Shown here: piece by piece, positions 62,227-64,000 of the stretch
Layout of the letters: each line of letters starts with the position of its first letter
How positions within the stretch are numbered: the stretch's first letter is position 1
NCBI GenBank assembly: GCA_964617955.1
Contig: CAZTXB010000005.1
Span: forward strand, 144,939-208,938
Source: JABWCE01 sp964617955
GTDB taxonomy: Bacteria > Bacteroidota > Bacteroidia > NS11-12g > UBA9320
DNA: 64,000 bases
Direction: 5' to 3'
Program-made: the position numbers and the translations under genes
Notes under the pieces: generated by a model
What the model was told of the DNA's origin: nothing
Seen by the model: the letters and a program-made list of their open reading frames with translations, nothing else
Database searches by the model: none

Positions 62227-63024
62227 GTGCAAATTGTATTTAAGGGGCTACCCATTCACTATCAAATTAAAGGTGAAGGGTTGCCCCTTGTTTTTTTACA
62301 TGGCTTCAATGAAAATATCACTATTTGGAATGAAGTTATTTCAACCCTTTCCAATGCATTTAAATGCATCGTCATCGACCTCCCTGGTTTTGGGAAAAGT
62401 CCTCTTCCATCCAATCTCACCATAGGTTATTTGTCTGACGCAGTCATGAGAGTGATAAGAGAAGAAAAACTTTCAAAACCTATAGTTATAGGTCACAGCA
62501 TGGGAGGATACGTCGTAGCTCAAATGGTTTTGGATTATGAGAACGAAATGGCAGCAGCTGCACTTTTTCATAGTTCGGCCAGAAAGGATAGTGCTGAAAA
62601 ATTGGAGAACAGGACCAAAACACTCGAGTTCCTGAAAAACAATCCGGTAGAGGCCTTTTTTAAAGTGTTTGTAGAGGGCTTGTTCGCAGCGCCAAACCGC
62701 AGGTCCCAATTTTTAAACAGAGCAAATTCTATAATTGGCAATACCGGTGTAGCTTCTGTCGAAGCCGGCCTGACAGCTATGATGAACAGGCCTGACAGAT
62801 TGGAAGTGTTGAAAAATTCAAATTTACCCTGGTTGTTTATTTGTGGAAAGCATGATGCGCATTTGCCATTGTCTGACCTCGCCTATCAAGCCTCACTGAC
62901 TAAAAAATCCATGTTCGAAATTTTAGAAAACTCCGGACATTTAGGAATGATTGAAGAACCAGAGAAAAGTACCGAAATTATGATCAACTTTGCAAAATGG
63001 GTAAACCAAATTCAACCGAACTAA
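62227..63024 (+). CDS. Alpha/beta-hydrolase
   Basis: 265 residues starting at GTG 62227, 20 bp after the foldase gene. The fold signatures are VFLHGFNEN (oxyanion region), nucleophile Ser91 in VIGHSMGGYVV, acid Asp in FICGKHDAHLPL and His in NSGHLGMIEEPE. A carboxylesterase or similar serine hydrolase of the MhpC/BioH-like group is likely; the substrate is undetermined. Co-transcription with the neighbouring ppiD-like and yebC genes is plausible. Confidence 0.78.
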   Translation: MQIVFKGLPIHYQIKGEGLPLVFLHGFNENITIWNEVISTLSNAFKCIVIDLPGFGKSPLPSNLTIGYLSDAVMRVIREEKLSKPIVIGHSMGGYVVAQMVLDYENEMAAAALFHSSARKDSAEKLENRTKTLEFLKNNPVEAFFKVFVEGLFAAPNRRSQFLNRANSIIGNTGVASVEAGLTAMMNRPDRLEVLKNSNLPWLFICGKHDAHLPLSDLAYQASLTKKSMFEILENSGHLGMIEEPEKSTEIMINFAKWVNQIQPN

Positions 63025-63045
63025 CAGATTAATTTTTAAAGCATA

Positions 63046-63756
63046 ATGGGAAGAGCATTCGAATTTAGAAAGGCGAGAAAAATGAAGCGCTGGGGGAAAA
63101 TGGCAGTAACCTTTACCCGCATTGGCAAGGAAATAGCCATGGCCGTTAAACAGGCCGGCCCCGACCCAGACAACAATGCGAGATTAAGGGTTGCCATTCA
63201 AAATGCCAAATCCGAAAGCATGCCTAAAGACAGAATCGATGCAGCGATCAGCCGCGCTTCATCAAAGGATCAGAAGGATTACGCTGAAGTGGTTTATGAA
63301 GGCATGGGACCCTTTGGAGTGGGTATCTTGGTTGAAACGGCCACGGATAACCCCACTCGCACGGTTGCCAATATCCGCCTGGCTTTCAAGAAGAGTAATT
63401 CTGAAATTGGTAAAAGTGGTTCTCTCGATTTTATTTTCGAGCGTAAATGCATCTTCAAAATTGATCCAAGCAACCAAAACATAGATGACCTCGAGCTTGC
63501 CTTGATTGATTTTGGTCTTGAGGAAATTGAAGAAGCTGAAGGAGAAACCCTGATCTATACCGCTTTCACCGATTTTGGCAATATGCAAAAAGGATTAGAA
63601 GAACTTCAAATCCCTATTGTTTCAGTCGACAAGGAGCGAATTCCACTTACTACAGTTGAGCTCACCGCCGAACAGGCAGAACAAGTCAACAAGCTGATCG
63701 ACAGGTTAGAGGAGGACGAAGATGTTCAGGCAGTGTTTCACAACATGCGAAGCTGA
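63046..63756 (+). CDS. YebC/PmpR-family DNA-binding protein
   Basis: 236 residues of the TACO1/YebC family: MGRAFEFRKARKMKRWGKMA at the N terminus, IAMAVKQAGPDPDNNARLR, YEGMGPFGVGILVETATDNPTRT, GSLDFIFERKCIF, and a C-terminal VELTAEQAEQVNKLIDRLEEDEDVQAV. Members have been described as transcription regulators and, more recently, as helpers of translation at difficult sequences. The exact role here cannot be inferred. It ends the run of plus-strand genes from ppiD. Confidence 0.9.
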   Translation: MGRAFEFRKARKMKRWGKMAVTFTRIGKEIAMAVKQAGPDPDNNARLRVAIQNAKSESMPKDRIDAAISRASSKDQKDYAEVVYEGMGPFGVGILVETATDNPTRTVANIRLAFKKSNSEIGKSGSLDFIFERKCIFKIDPSNQNIDDLELALIDFGLEEIEEAEGETLIYTAFTDFGNMQKGLEELQIPIVSVDKERIPLTTVELTAEQAEQVNKLIDRLEEDEDVQAVFHNMRS

Positions 63757-64000
63757 AAATAAACCCTTGCCCATTTTTTAATTGAAGCGCTAAAGGCTGA
63801 GCGAGATTGAATATATAGTCTCAAGCCTTTATGGCAAAGCCTCTCAACACAGCCGACTTACTTTCTTTCAACCGGTTTTTTTTTATATTTCTTGATGTGT
63901 CCCATTGTCAAGTATCCATTTTAGTCGCTAAAAGCAAAGCTGAATTTATTTAGGGCCTGCTGAAAAAGTTCAGTGTGCGTGCAGGACGAGGCGGCAAAGC
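63757..64000. other. Right-edge intergenic region, with a possible IS end
   Basis: No gene. An imperfect hairpin (AAAGGCT ... AGCCTTT) near 63791-63831 could end the yebC transcript. From 63951 the sequence TAGGGCCTGCTGAAAAAGTT and a GC-richer stretch begin; this resembles the terminal repeats of some transposases' elements, but the element itself lies beyond the window. Confidence 0.35.

Overview
The window comes from the chromosome of a Bacteroidota bacterium, probably an aerobic, pigmented, environmental lineage. The evidence is: promoters of the Bacteroidota type (a -7 element TAnnTTTG, once with a TTTG element exactly 19 nt upstream); TonB-dependent receptors paired with small lipoproteins (DUF4249, HmuY-like); a secreted LamG protein ending in a type IX secretion sorting domain; menaquinone genes (menD, menB); and a carotenoid cluster with a CrtYcd-type lycopene cyclase. 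Nearly all of it is ordinary chromosome. I see no rRNA, tRNA, CRISPR array, phage or complete insertion sequence.

Layout. 0.1-2.3 kb: fabH and pdxA. 2.3-4.1 kb (minus): an SDR reductase and an NAD-dependent epimerase broken by one in-frame TGA. 4.3-6.4 kb: a helix-turn-helix protein and a UDP-glucuronate decarboxylase. 6.4-11 kb (minus): a membrane phosphoesterase and a DUF4249/TonB-receptor pair. 11-14.6 kb: pssA, purS, a persulfide dioxygenase-rhodanese fusion, and a zinc-ribbon/HEAT-repeat pair. 14.8-20.7 kb: a porin, sucD, and an unknown lipoprotein/outer-membrane pair. 20.8-27.1 kb: thiamine pyrophosphokinase, a methyltransferase, guaB, accB-accC and two soluble TonB C-terminal-domain proteins. 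27.1-33.3 kb: a T9SS LamG protein, a glycosyltransferase/methyltransferase cluster including a methyltransferase-GT2 fusion, and tadA.

33.6-37.2 kb is a compact carotenoid operon, crtI-crtB-crtZ-crtYcd, predicted to make zeaxanthin from geranylgeranyl diphosphate. Its promoter matches the Bacteroidota consensus, and a perfect 11-bp inverted repeat flanks the -7 element, which looks like a repressor operator. 37.2-44.1 kb (minus) is the most interesting locus: a TroA-type metal ABC transporter in the order binding protein, ATPase, permease fused to a DtxR/MntR-like domain, second permease, followed by a TonB-dependent receptor and an HmuY-like lipoprotein. A DtxR-type palindrome (TTAGGCTAACCTAA) lies directly upstream of its -7 element. 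The gene order and the fusion resemble chlamydial ytgABCRD, here joined to outer-membrane import parts.

44.2-64 kb: a GNAT acetyltransferase, fbaB, accD behind a tandem-repeat leader, gcvH with a strong terminator, DoxX, a lipoprotein metalloprotease, a cupin, ald-menD-menB, an isoaspartyl peptidase/asparaginase, a ComA-like phosphosulfolactate synthase, a TPR protein, an M1-type peptidase, a PpiD-like foldase, an alpha/beta hydrolase and a YebC-family protein. The last ~50 bases may be the edge of an insertion sequence. Many genes have a -7 element only 4-25 nt before the start codon, so leaders are very short, and this settles several start choices.
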